NCBI GenBank assembly: GCA_045611765.1
Contig: JAZKXT010000012.1
Coordinates: 136,436 to 200,435 of the forward strand
Direction: 5' to 3'
From: UMGS1649 sp045611765
Lineage (GTDB): Bacteria; Bacillota; Clostridia; TANB77; CAG-465
Length of the DNA: 64,000 nt
Of the stretch, positions 42,901 through 50,500 are shown one piece after another. Under the pieces are notes generated by a model, which was not told the DNA's origin, made no database searches, and worked only from the letters and a program-made list of their open reading frames with translations. Position 1 is the stretch's first letter. Every line of letters begins with the position of its first letter. The position numbers and the translations under genes are program-made.

Positions 42901-43499
42901 AAGGTTTAGGTGAAGTAACAGTAAGTGCTATTGAAGAATACAAAGAATTAAGTGAACGTGGTCAGTTTATTTCTAAACAAAAAGAAGATTTAGAAGAAAC
43001 TAAAGCTAAACTTGAAAATTTAATAGACAATACAACTGCTGTTATGAAAACACAATTTGCTAAACAATTTAAAGAAATAAACGAAAACTTTAAAGAGGTA
43101 TTTAAGGAACTCTTTGGTGGAGGAAGAGCAGAGCTTAAGCTTTCAGATGAGAAAAATGTTTTAGAAAGTGGTATAGAAATTGAAGCTGAACCACCTGGAA
43201 AGAAACTACAAAATATGTCACTTCTATCTGGTGGAGAAAAAGCTTTAACTGCTATTGCGATATTATTTGCAATACTTAAGATAAAAGCACCTCCATTCTG
43301 TGTTCTAGACGAAATAGAAGCAGCTCTAGACGATATTAACGTTGCAAGATTTGCATCGTATCTAGAAAAATATTCAGATGATACGCAATTTATAGTTATA
43401 ACACATAGAAAAGGTACAATGGAAGTTGCAACATCAGTATATGGTGTTACAATGCAAGAATATGGTGTATCTAAGCTTGTGTCGATGAAGATGAAATAG
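39930..43499 (+). CDS. smc: Chromosome segregation ATPase SMC
   Basis: SMC forms the condensin ring with ScpA/ScpB that loops and organises the chromosome. The 1189-aa protein has Walker A GPNGSGKS (31-38), two long coiled-coils, a hinge (about 515-665, with ATFLPIESIKLY and TGSITGGQAASKQ), and the C-terminal head with ABC signature LLSGGEKALTA and Walker B FCVLDEIEAALDD. Length and order are standard. Start ATG 39930 follows AAGGAG. The usual neighbours rnc and ftsY are absent: an unknown PLD-like gene precedes it and a strong terminator follows. Confidence 0.98.
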   Translation: MQLKRIEIQGFKSFADKTIIEFDGGITTIVGPNGSGKSNISDAVRWVLGEQSAKSLRGSKMEDVIFAGTKHRKMLGLAEVSLVLDNSDHSLNVEFDEVVVTRRVYRSGDSEYLINKSQVRLKDVQELFMDTGVGRDGYSIIGQGKIDSIISSKSEDRRNIFEEASGIVKYRTRKDEALRKLEHTNANLDRVTDILTEINNNLEPLAKKAETAKKYLELKGKLKDIDVKIFLNVIDSCSGELEALNAKIEGINNSVIEKESELAEAQRASDDARVCLEELLQAIEVAQETYYSSLSEVDRLTSKVEAYDDRVAMNKENIAKLKEEIAGSDASIAILEQEIVTRSVKKDNLEKNKLRFEIELNEKTAELKEITAGMSEKELEIESLKRTVESLKENISELKLKIATAEMHLEANNKRLDTIARDANQDISSSDGIKIHLAEVEEEFAKVEKNRNSLKEQMETLSNEKTRLEEFFATFETKENEFKQKILETRSKLNYMLNLESESEGYTRSVKSIIDLSRRNAKYTDHVFGTLASLISTDEKYEKAIEIAMGGYIQNIVVDKDSVAKDLVNFLKDGMLGRATFLPIESIKLYKEDIPAALKKEAGYIGTAMELVSYDKKFEAVARLALGRTIVVDTIENGIKISKVSKNSAKIVTLAGEVIATTGSITGGQAASKQMTLVGRGRRINEYKERLATLEKDYAAHLDSIKKEQGSYTEIVAKLETVTAKYTEANTTYSVTQERLNQAIKDAEKIKDMRKNKEAEKVELEANNKDLEWDITETNKKIDEINAEITKHTDEIAEYARFNKEKEERVNFLNEDIMNLKVSLSSFDESALAIDEMVDKIKSDISSFMVSQDRKKELIAEYENELATSEAKNEEDKNQITVIKEKTDALKNEIEKLKQDKANNIAKQSELEKVTFEAMKMLEKLRTEKAKLDGKKEKYDSDTELLKIKMWEEYEITVTSAREIDKALDELKDISKTKLEQMANKLKNEIKGLGEVTVSAIEEYKELSERGQFISKQKEDLEETKAKLENLIDNTTAVMKTQFAKQFKEINENFKEVFKELFGGGRAELKLSDEKNVLESGIEIEAEPPGKKLQNMSLLSGGEKALTAIAILFAILKIKAPPFCVLDEIEAALDDINVARFASYLEKYSDDTQFIVITHRKGTMEVATSVYGVTMQEYGVSKLVSMKMK

Positions 43500-43507
43500 T
43501 AAAAAAG

Positions 43508-43544
43508 AAAACGCAAAAAGCAAATCGCTTTTTGCGTTTTTCAG
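43508..43544. terminator. Bidirectional terminator after smc
   Basis: A perfect 14-bp stem, AAAACGCAAAAAGC (43508-43521) / GCTTTTTGCGTTTT (43527-43540). It also faces the converging minus-strand gene. Confidence 0.88.
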
Positions 43545-43561
43545 TGTGCCATCTACAACTT

Positions 43562-44029
43562 TTAATCCATATTAATATAGTAAAAAACACACAACTTTTC
43601 GTTAATAACTTCGTTGATATTATTTACTATAGAGTCCATAGAGGTTACTAAGTAATCATAGGTAATGTTGTTGCTAAATACTTCTATTGAGAAATAAAAA
43701 GCGTCTTTGGTACAGCTACGTAGCGTGACTATCGCCTGCTCATCATCTAAGAGGTCGATACTAACATTAGAATATAAAATATCGCTAATGGTATCAATTA
43801 TTTCTTTATCCAGCTTGTTGTAATACCTACGATAGGCCACTTCGAATGCTACTGCTGTGGCAATTATTAGTAAGACGGAAAAAATCACGTGGAAGGTAAA
43901 GAACAAAAAGCAAAACGTGAAGACGAAGAGGGTTAAAAGAGATAACACTACTATTTGTATTTTTTGAATAGAGGCGTATCGTTTTTTTCTTTTGTCCTGC
44001 TTCTGGACTAATGGTTGTAATGTGTTCAT
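43562..44029 (-). CDS. Small two-helix membrane protein, unknown
   Basis: A 155-aa protein I do not recognise. A basic N-terminus (QKQDKRKKRYAS) is followed by two adjacent membrane helices (about 24-45 and 48-66), then a soluble cytoplasmic C-terminal domain (about 70-155) with alternating strands and helices and no clear motif. It is monocistronic, with AGGAGA before ATG 44029 and a consensus promoter at 44133-44105. A 9-bp inverted repeat sits just upstream of that promoter. Confidence 0.6.
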   Translation of the reverse strand: MNTLQPLVQKQDKRKKRYASIQKIQIVVLSLLTLFVFTFCFLFFTFHVIFSVLLIIATAVAFEVAYRRYYNKLDKEIIDTISDILYSNVSIDLLDDEQAIVTLRSCTKDAFYFSIEVFSNNITYDYLVTSMDSIVNNINEVINEKLCVFYYINMD

Positions 44030-44104
44030 GATATATCTCCTTTTAATTAAATTAGATTTTAGTTCAATAAGTTTATTGTACTCATATAATTTTGCAATTT
44101 ATAT

Positions 44105-44133
44105 ATTATACATCTTTTACTGAATAATGTCAA
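44105..44133 (-). promoter_or_regulatory. Consensus sigma-A promoter of the two-helix membrane protein
   Basis: On the minus strand, TTGACA (44133-44128), 17 bp, TATAAT (44110-44105): a perfect match to both boxes. The 308-bp gap 44030-44337 holds this promoter, the hairpin at 44138-44161 and the trmFO promoter; I see no gene in it. Confidence 0.85.
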
Positions 44134-44137
44134 CAAA

Positions 44138-44161
44138 ACAGTCCGGGGGTAACCGGACTGT
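44138..44161. promoter_or_regulatory. GC-rich inverted repeat between divergent promoters
   Basis: ACAGTCCGG (44138-44146), 6 bp, CCGGACTGT (44153-44161). It lies 5 bp upstream of the -35 box of the minus-strand promoter. No transcript reaching it needs a terminator, so it looks like an operator or activator site. A weak terminator for stray minus-strand RNA is an alternative, since TTTTG follows on that strand. Confidence 0.5.
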
Positions 44162-44231
44162 AAAAAGGGTAAATAATATATAATAAATATATTAAAAAGG
44201 TTTATGAAAAAGGTTTAAATGTATTAATGTA

Positions 44232-44260
44232 TTGTTAATACAACTAAATTATAGTATAAT
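44232..44260 (+). promoter_or_regulatory. Sigma-A promoter of trmFO-holA
   Basis: TTGTTA (44232-44237), 17 bp, TATAAT (44255-44260). The inverted repeat GTATTAA/TTAATAC (44221-44241) covers the -35 box and may bind a regulator. Confidence 0.75.
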
Positions 44261-44337
44261 GTGAGTAGATTTTATGTCGAAATATATTGTAGAACAATAA
44301 AAAGAAAATAAAGTTTTGTTAAAATAAAGGAGATTAA

Positions 44338-45690
44338 ATGAAGACGCCAAATGTAGTAAATATAATTGGTGCAGGACTTGCTGGATGTGAGTGTGCACAT
44401 ATATTAAGTAAATATAATATAAAATGTAGACTTTATGAAATGAAGCCTAACAAAAAAAGCCCGGCTCATGTATCTAATGACTTTGCAGAGCTTGTATGTA
44501 GCAATTCTTTAAAGTCTGAACAAATAACAAATGCATGTGGGCTTTTAAAACAAGAAATGAAAATGCTAGATAGCATTTTTGTAGAAGCAGCATATAATTC
44601 AAAAGTTCCAGCGGGAAATGCGTTGGCTGTAAATAGGGAAGAATTTTCAAAATATATAACAGAGAAAATAAAAAACGATGAAAATATTGAGATTACTTAT
44701 GAAGAGGTAATGGATTTAGATAAACTACAAGGCATTACTGTAATTGCCACAGGTCCTCTTACAAGTGAGGCGTTATCTTTAAGCATAGCCAAATTAATAG
44801 GAGAAAATAAACTCTACTTTTATGATGCTGCAGCACCAATAGTGCTTGCTGAAAGTATAGATATGACAAAAGCGTATAGAAAAGATAGATACGGTGAAAT
44901 TGGAGTAGGAGATTATTTAAATCTTGCTATGACTAAGGAAGAATATGACGTGTTCTATAACGAATTATTAAATGCAGAAAGTGCTGAACGCCACTCTTTT
45001 GATAAATTAGAACAAACTAATAACGACACGGAAGAATTACAACATTTCGAAGGTTGTATGCCAATAGAGACTATGGCGAGACGTGGAGATAAGACGTTAG
45101 TATTTGGCCCTTTAAAACCGGTAGGCTTGTATAAAGAAGATGGAACAAAACCTTACGCAGTACTTCAACTTAGAAAAGAAGATGAAAACGAAACAATGTA
45201 TAATTTAGTTGGCTTTCAAACAAGTCTTAAATTTGCTGAACAAAAAAGAGTATTTGGTTTAATAGCAGGTCTTGAGAATGCAGAATATGTAAGATATGGT
45301 GTAATGCATAGAAACACATATATAAATGCACCCAAGATAATAAATAGCGACTTTAGTATGAAAGAACATCCAAATGTATATTTTGCGGGACAAATAAGTG
45401 GTGTGGAAGGTTATGTGGAATCAGCCGCAAGTGGTCTTATGGTAGCATATAACATTGTAGCGAAATTAAAAGGAATAGATTTAAAATTTTCGGATGAAAC
45501 TATGCTTGGTGCACTTGCTAAATATGTAGCAACAGAAAATAAAGATTACCAACCAATGAATGCAAATTTTGGGATTATTAAGCCTGCTGAGAAGAAAATT
45601 AGAGATAAGAAGGAAAGATATGCTTTTTATGCCACAAGGTCAATAGATAGGATGAAGGAGTTAAAAGATGAGCTTAAAAATATTGGATGA
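44338..45690 (+). CDS. trmFO: Folate-dependent tRNA (uracil-54-C5)-methyltransferase
   Basis: TrmFO makes ribothymidine at tRNA position 54, using methylenetetrahydrofolate and FADH2 instead of SAM. The 450-aa protein has the N-terminal FAD motif VNIIGAGLAGCECAH, the family block HVSNDFAELVCSNSLKSEQITNACGLLKQEM with the catalytic Cys region, EGCMPIETMARRG, YNLVGFQTSL and the C-terminal FAGQISGVEGYVESAASGL. Length is normal. AAGGAG precedes ATG 44338. It overlaps holA by 23 bp and shares its promoter. Confidence 0.97.
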   Translation: MKTPNVVNIIGAGLAGCECAHILSKYNIKCRLYEMKPNKKSPAHVSNDFAELVCSNSLKSEQITNACGLLKQEMKMLDSIFVEAAYNSKVPAGNALAVNREEFSKYITEKIKNDENIEITYEEVMDLDKLQGITVIATGPLTSEALSLSIAKLIGENKLYFYDAAAPIVLAESIDMTKAYRKDRYGEIGVGDYLNLAMTKEEYDVFYNELLNAESAERHSFDKLEQTNNDTEELQHFEGCMPIETMARRGDKTLVFGPLKPVGLYKEDGTKPYAVLQLRKEDENETMYNLVGFQTSLKFAEQKRVFGLIAGLENAEYVRYGVMHRNTYINAPKIINSDFSMKEHPNVYFAGQISGVEGYVESAASGLMVAYNIVAKLKGIDLKFSDETMLGALAKYVATENKDYQPMNANFGIIKPAEKKIRDKKERYAFYATRSIDRMKELKDELKNIG

Positions 45691-46636
45691 AGATATCAAG
45701 AATAAAAAACCTCACGGTGTATATTTGCTTTATGGTACTGAAACATATGATGTAGAAAGCTATGTAGAAAAAATAAAAAAATGTTTTTCTAATTTAGAAG
45801 CTGGTGTAAATTTCTTTGTACTAGATAAAACAAATGTAGATAAATTAGAAGATTACTGTGAGAGTGTATCATTTTTTGGCCTTGAGAAGCTTATAGTTAT
45901 AAAAAACACAGGATTAAAATTTAATAAGGAAGTTTTAGAAAACATTACAAATCCTGAACTTGTTATAGTAATAACTGAGGAAAGTGTGGATAAAAGAACA
46001 TCAGAATATAAATATTTAACAAAAAATGCAGTTTGTGTAGAGTTTAATAAGCTAAACGAAAAAGATGCTGTGTTTTTTGTAAAGAGAATGCTTAATGCAT
46101 ATAAAGTGAATGTTCCTGACGATGTGGCAAAATATTTAGTAGCCGTTTGTACAGAAGACAAACAAATTCTAGTAAATGAGTTTAGAAAAATAGTGGCATA
46201 TCTTGACCATGGTGAGACTTTGACAAAAGAGGTTATAGATACTATTTGTTCAAAAACAATTGATGCCAAGATATTTGATCTTATGGATGCTATAATGGTT
46301 AAGAAGAAAAAAGACGCTTTAGCACTTTTTGAAGATATGTTAGCGCAAGGAACATATATTGGCATAATTTCATCAATGATATTTAAACAAATAAAACAAA
46401 TCTATCAAATAAAACTTATGGAACAAAGAATAAAAGAGACAGGAATAAATGTAGATATAGCAAAAGAACTTGGAATACATCCTTTTGTATATTCTAAATT
46501 AAAAGTAGCTAGTTCAAATTATTCTTTGGAACATTTGGAAAACTTAATGTTAGAATTTAACTCTTATGATGAAAATTCAAAAACAGGAAAAATAGATATT
46601 ATTCTTGGTTTAAAACAAATAATACTTGCGATGTAG
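45668..46636 (+). CDS. holA: DNA polymerase III subunit delta
   Basis: HolA is the clamp-loader delta subunit that opens the beta clamp. The 322-aa protein has the N-terminal AAA+-like region (GVYLLYGTETYDVESYVEKIK), the middle lid and the C-terminal collar domain (ELGIHPFVYSKLKVASSNYSLEHLENLMLEFN). The start ATG 45668 lies inside the end of trmFO, 7 nt after AAGGAG, so the two are translationally coupled. The rpsT gene that commonly follows holA in Firmicutes is not present here; gpr follows. Confidence 0.93.
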   Translation: MSLKILDEDIKNKKPHGVYLLYGTETYDVESYVEKIKKCFSNLEAGVNFFVLDKTNVDKLEDYCESVSFFGLEKLIVIKNTGLKFNKEVLENITNPELVIVITEESVDKRTSEYKYLTKNAVCVEFNKLNEKDAVFFVKRMLNAYKVNVPDDVAKYLVAVCTEDKQILVNEFRKIVAYLDHGETLTKEVIDTICSKTIDAKIFDLMDAIMVKKKKDALALFEDMLAQGTYIGIISSMIFKQIKQIYQIKLMEQRIKETGINVDIAKELGIHPFVYSKLKVASSNYSLEHLENLMLEFNSYDENSKTGKIDIILGLKQIILAM

Positions 46637-46665
46637 AAATCATAATAGGTAATATAAAATTAAAT

Positions 46666-46709
46666 AAAAGCACTTCTTTTGAAACATAATGTTAAAGAGG
46701 TGTTTTTTT
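46666..46709 (+). promoter_or_regulatory. Terminator-like hairpin covering the gpr ribosome site
   Basis: AAAAGCACTTCTTT (46666-46679) pairs with AAAGAGGTGTTTTT (46694-46707), two wobbles. The right arm contains the gpr Shine-Dalgarno AGAGG, and T7 runs to the base before ATG 46710. It ends the holA message and would silence gpr translation on read-through RNA. Confidence 0.65.
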
Positions 46710-47663
46710 ATGAAAAATTTTAACTTTAGAACAGATATGGCAGATGAAAGGGTAGATACATATAAACAGGTAAACAATTTAACAGAAATAAATGGAATTA
46801 AAGTAGAATGTGTGGCGGAAGATATAGTAAAAACAACTACTGTAGATGTTTTAAATGAAAATGGTAAAAATGCAGTAAAAAAAGATATAGGTAAGTATAT
46901 AACACTGGAAATAAAAGATGTAGAGTATTTAACAGAGGAACAAAAGCAGTCGGTTATAACAGCTGTTGCAAATCAAATAAAGATATTAATAGGTAAAGAG
47001 GTAAATAACATCTTAATAGTAGGACTAGGAAATGAAGCGGTGACACCTGATGCCTTGGGCCCAAAAGTGGTTTCGTTTGTTAATGTAACACGTCATATGT
47101 TAAAGTATGCAAAGGAATTTATTGAGCCAGGAACGAAGGAGATATCTGCAATATCCCCAGGCGTTCTTGGAACAACGGGTATAGAAACTGAAGAAATAGT
47201 AGAAGCTGTTACAAAAATAGTAAATCCAGAAGTTCTAATTGTAATAGATAGTTTAGCATCAATGAGCATGGATAGACTAGGAAAAACAATTCAACTAGGA
47301 AATACAGGAATAACTCCAGGGGCGGGGATAGGAAATAAAAGAAGAGCGCTAAATAGGGAAAGTCTTGGAACTGATGTAATAGCAGTAGGCGTACCATTGG
47401 TTGTAGACATGGCAACTATTACAAATGAAGCAATAGACAAATTAACAGATAACTTAAAATATGAAGCAACAAATTATATGAATCACGGATTAAATAAGAA
47501 AAAAGTAGAAGAGTTATTTTCTTTATTTGATAGAGAAGACAGATATACTATGATAGCGAATGCTTTACATACAGACAATTACATAGTTACACCTAAAGAA
47601 ATAGATAGTGTTCTTCTAAAAATATCCGAAATAATCGCGAGTGGACTTAATGTGGCTTTGTAG
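46710..47663 (+). CDS. gpr: Spore germination protease GPR
   Basis: GPR degrades the small acid-soluble proteins of the spore core in the first minutes of germination. It is made in the forespore as an inactive zymogen and autoprocessed. The 317-aa protein starts NFNFRTDMADERVD, the usual zymogen N-terminus, with later GLGNEAVTPDALGPKVV, SAISPGVLGTTGIETEEIV and VIDSLAS...TPGAGIGNKR. Start ATG 46710 lies 9 nt after AGAGG; a start 21 bp upstream is inside the hairpin and rejected. A CATAATA element at 46641-46647 resembles the -10 of forespore sigma factors. The usual neighbour spoIIP is absent. Confidence 0.95.
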   Translation: MKNFNFRTDMADERVDTYKQVNNLTEINGIKVECVAEDIVKTTTVDVLNENGKNAVKKDIGKYITLEIKDVEYLTEEQKQSVITAVANQIKILIGKEVNNILIVGLGNEAVTPDALGPKVVSFVNVTRHMLKYAKEFIEPGTKEISAISPGVLGTTGIETEEIVEAVTKIVNPEVLIVIDSLASMSMDRLGKTIQLGNTGITPGAGIGNKRRALNRESLGTDVIAVGVPLVVDMATITNEAIDKLTDNLKYEATNYMNHGLNKKKVEELFSLFDREDRYTMIANALHTDNYIVTPKEIDSVLLKISEIIASGLNVAL

Positions 47664-47684
47664 AGAACAAATTATATAAAATAA

Positions 47685-47718
47685 TAAGACAGATGTTATA
47701 TTAATAATATCTGTCTTA
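47685..47718 (+). other. Stem-loop after gpr
   Basis: A 15-bp stem, TAAGACAGATGTTAT / ATAATATCTGTCTTA with one wobble and an ATTA tetraloop. It lacks a T-run, so it may protect the gpr 3' end rather than act as a strong terminator. Confidence 0.6.
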
Positions 47719-47763
47719 AATTATGCAAGATAATAAGCAAGATTTAAGTAAGATGCAATAAAA

Positions 47764-47964
47764 TATTAGTCTAAAATTATATTTTTTATAAACAAATAGA
47801 AATATACGGAAAAAAGTATGTGTTTATATACGGGAATAAAAGGGTGGCAGCAACACTTTTTATATACTTCCTAAACTATTATGCTATCTTATATAAAGAA
47901 AATAAACAAATAATAGATAATAATACGTTAGCAGCATTAATCCTTCCTATAGCATAATCTAATA
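47764..47964 (+). other. Intergenic region with nested inverted repeats (possible structured RNA)
   Basis: The 440-bp gap 47664-48103 has no credible gene. Within it TATTAG (47764-47769) can pair with CTAATA (47959-47964), enclosing a GGAA..GTAT/ATAC..TTCC stem (47808-47871) and a perfect 10-bp pair ATTATGCTAT (47878-47887) / ATAGCATAAT (47949-47958). That would give a three-way-junction layout. Pairing chance is raised by the AT-rich sequence, so this is a candidate only. Confidence 0.35.
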
Positions 47965-48039
47965 CGAAAAAGAAAAACATAATTGTGGATTTAGTTATAA
48001 ATTTTTTACACGTATAATTTTGTAATAATGTGTAATATA

Positions 48040-48099
48040 AGTCCCTCCTCTTGCTATTTTGCTAAAAAAAGTATAAAATATATAGCGTAGAGGGGGACT
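48040..48099 (+). promoter_or_regulatory. Leader stem sequestering a ribosome binding site
   Basis: The segment 48040-48057 (AGTCCCTCCTCTTGCTAT) can pair with 48082-48099 (ATAGCGTAGAGGGGGACT), 15 of 18 positions including wobbles. The right arm holds the Shine-Dalgarno GAGGGGG of the gene at 48104. Confidence 0.55.
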
Positions 48100-48103
48100 G
48101 AAA

Positions 48104-49279
48104 ATGACAAAAAAACTTTTTAGTATTTTAATGGTAATGTTTGCGGTATTAGCATCACTTACAAATGTACATGCGGCTGATGGCTTGTTCCATGAAGGGA
48201 TATATGAAGATATATACAAATTAAGTGAACAAGCTGATATAGATTTACCGTTCTTTAATATGTTTATAAATGCAGCAACTTATGATAAAGATGTAACTCA
48301 TTCTGGAATAAGTTTTGGAAGTACAACAATAGATATAAATGAAAAACTTGAAGGAATGCATGCTATTATATCAACAGATATGGTAACAATAAAAGGTGAA
48401 GTAGAAAACGCTTTTATTTATGCAAATAATGTGGTTATAGAAGGAAAGCTTACATCAGATAGTATAATATTTGCCCCTACAGTTCAAATTAAAGAAAGCG
48501 CTGTTATAGAAAAAGATGTAATAATAATAGCAAATACTTTAGATATTAAAGGGACTGTAGAAGGAAATGTAATAGCAACAATATCAGATAAAGCAACTAT
48601 TTCAGGAGTAATAAACAATGACCTTAGAATAATTACTACAGATTTAGCTCTTGCAGACGAGCAAATAAAAGGTGATATATATGTTGAAACATCAGCAGAT
48701 ATGACTGGATTAAAAGAAAAATATCCAAATGCTACTGTGAAACCTTTAATTGAACAGGCAAAACAAAAAGTAGATTGGATGGGAATATTTACAAAGGGAA
48801 TTGCTACAGTAGTAATATATACTGTTATTGCGGCACTTTTAACTAGAAAACCTAACAATATTGTACAAAGGGCTTTTGAAAAGTTTAGAAGCAAAACAAC
48901 TTTTGGACTAATAGCATCTGTTATAACTCTAATGTCAGCATTGTTCTTACCAATACTTTTAATAGTGCTTGCACTTATGGGACTTGGCATTGTTGCTTGG
49001 CCAATACTTATTGTATACGTAGCATTATTATTACTTGTTGCAACAACAGCAATGTTAATTGTAGGAATGGCTATATATGATGCTATAAAAGATAAAGTTG
49101 GAAAATTTAAAATGCTAGTTATTACATTAATCTATTTAGTACTATATACATTAACTCAAATTACTGCTATTGCAACTTATGCTAATATGGCTATGATGTT
49201 AATTGCACTTGCTATAGTTTTAACAGCTTTTACAAAGCAAAAAGAAATTAAAGAGCAAGTAGTTGAAGAAACAAAATAA
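48104..49279 (+). CDS. Exported bactofilin-like protein with C-terminal membrane helices
   Basis: A 391-aa protein. A signal peptide (1-24, ending VHAAD) is followed by a repetitive beta-helix of the polymer-forming cytoskeletal (bactofilin) type, about residues 65-200 (STDMVTIKGEVENAFIYANNVVIEGKLTSDSII, VIEKDVIIIANTLDIKGTVEGNVIATI). Then come at least four membrane helices (about 225-380) and a short charged tail. Bactofilins are normally cytosolic; here the signal peptide puts the repeat outside the membrane. It may form an extracytoplasmic scaffold. The very strong ribosome site GAGGGGG is tied up in a leader stem. Confidence 0.75.
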   Translation: MTKKLFSILMVMFAVLASLTNVHAADGLFHEGIYEDIYKLSEQADIDLPFFNMFINAATYDKDVTHSGISFGSTTIDINEKLEGMHAIISTDMVTIKGEVENAFIYANNVVIEGKLTSDSIIFAPTVQIKESAVIEKDVIIIANTLDIKGTVEGNVIATISDKATISGVINNDLRIITTDLALADEQIKGDIYVETSADMTGLKEKYPNATVKPLIEQAKQKVDWMGIFTKGIATVVIYTVIAALLTRKPNNIVQRAFEKFRSKTTFGLIASVITLMSALFLPILLIVLALMGLGIVAWPILIVYVALLLLVATTAMLIVGMAIYDAIKDKVGKFKMLVITLIYLVLYTLTQITAIATYANMAMMLIALAIVLTAFTKQKEIKEQVVEETK

Positions 49280-49295
49280 CAATAAAATATATAGA

Positions 49296-49324
49296 AAAAT
49301 CCTCTGTTTAAAGAGGATTTTTTT
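49296..49324. terminator. Bidirectional terminator
   Basis: AAAATCCTCT (49296-49305) pairs with AGAGGATTTT (49312-49321), then TTTCT. The converging glycosyltransferase gene stops in the loop (49308-49310). Confidence 0.85.
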
Positions 49325-50390
49325 CTAAGCTTTCAAAGAAGGCTTTGTTGTTTAAATAACTTTTATCATTTGGTTTTATACTACCAGCTTTTTCGTTGTA
49401 TTCCATGGCAACTTTAATATTTCCAAGGTTATAATGACAAACACACAACTCTATATATGGAATAAAATCATGATAATCTTTGGAGAAAAAACCACCTGAA
49501 GAAACATCATATTTTTTACTTAATGCTTGTTCTAACCAAAATACAGCAATAGAATATTGCTTTTTGTTAATAAAATATTGCCCAACATTGCAACAAACTT
49601 CTGCACGAGGTGTATCGTATTCAAAAGATTTAAATAAACAAGCAAGAGCTGTATTTTCGGCCCTTAATTTTAAATAAATATTATATAAATCTAAACAAGC
49701 AGATATTTTATTTTCTATCCATGCATCAGGCAGGGATAAAAACTGTGTGTATTCATTTATACTTTCATCAAATCTTTCAGCATACATAAGCTCGCGAGCA
49801 TAGTAAAAGGTTTGCCTTGCGTCAAATTTAATTCCTTGTTTTTTCATATTTTCAAATATAGTAATATTTCTTTGAGGGTCGGATGGATGAAGTTTTTTAT
49901 GTGTTATTGCAATATCTTCATAAAGAATTTTGCCATGTCTGGGAATGACCTCGTGAATTGGACTAACCCACTTATATCCTTTAGAACGTTTTACTATTCT
50001 TTCTCGGTAATACGAAAGTGCGGGGATCCCATTTTCATCTAAATTCAAATTATATTTAAACATCACCATGTCTATATCTGGAGTTAGTATTTTCTTAAGT
50101 ATTTTAATTTTTTCAATATCTTCTTTTAATATAACATCGTCAGCATCGAGCCATATGATATAATCTTTGGTAGCTTTAGAAAAAGAATAGTTTCGAGCTT
50201 TGGCAAAGTCATTAACCCACTTATAATCATAAACTTTATCTGTATATTTTGAAGCTATATTTTTTGTATCATCCATTGAACCTGTATCTACAATTATTAT
50301 TTCATCAGCTATTTGTTTTGCACAGTCTAAACATCGACTCAAAGTATCGTGTTCGTTTTTTACTATCATACAAAGAGATAGAGATATCAT
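49308..50390 (-). CDS. Family 2 glycosyltransferase with TPR-like C-terminus
   Basis: A 360-aa GT2 enzyme transferring a sugar from a nucleotide donor. The N-terminal GT-A domain has SLCMIVKNEHDTLSRCL, EIIIVDTGSMDDT and the metal-binding DxD in IIWLDADD, about residue 84-90. The C-terminal half has helical repeats of TPR type (YAERFDESINEYTQFL, KKQYSIAVFWLEQALSKK, GNIKVAMEYNEKAGSI). This layout matches SunS-like and related protein-modifying glycosyltransferases. Start ATG 50390 follows AGGTGA; an upstream in-frame extension of 98 codons is non-coding in character. It faces away from the Cys-rich and collagen-like genes and may glycosylate them. Confidence 0.85.
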   Translation of the reverse strand: MISLSLCMIVKNEHDTLSRCLDCAKQIADEIIIVDTGSMDDTKNIASKYTDKVYDYKWVNDFAKARNYSFSKATKDYIIWLDADDVILKEDIEKIKILKKILTPDIDMVMFKYNLNLDENGIPALSYYRERIVKRSKGYKWVSPIHEVIPRHGKILYEDIAITHKKLHPSDPQRNITIFENMKKQGIKFDARQTFYYARELMYAERFDESINEYTQFLSLPDAWIENKISACLDLYNIYLKLRAENTALACLFKSFEYDTPRAEVCCNVGQYFINKKQYSIAVFWLEQALSKKYDVSSGGFFSKDYHDFIPYIELCVCHYNLGNIKVAMEYNEKAGSIKPNDKSYLNNKAFFESLEKNPL

Positions 50391-50466
50391 AAAATCACCT
50401 AATGTAATATATGAAAATAATAATATATAAGTGACACAATTTAAGCGGACAAAACATAATATATAG

Positions 50467-50480
50467 AGGACGTAAGTCCT
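50467..50480 (+). promoter_or_regulatory. Leader hairpin with GNRA-type loop
   Basis: AGGAC-GTAA-GTCCT (50467-50480) in the leader of the Cys-rich gene. Nearly the same element, AGGAC-ATAA-GTCCT, lies in the rimP leader at 53087-53100. Just upstream, CATAATATA (50455-50463) resembles a sigma-K -10 element (CATAnnnTA), with ACAC 17 bp before it. Confidence 0.45.
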
Positions 50481-50500
50481 AAGAAAGGGTAGATTAAATA

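Noticed and set aside
45853..46365. 170-codon minus-strand frame in holA
   Set aside because: Antisense shadow; holA is intact and translationally coupled to trmFO.
47764..47964. 6S RNA
   Set aside because: The gap has nested repeats but I could not see the single long hairpin with a central bubble expected of 6S RNA.
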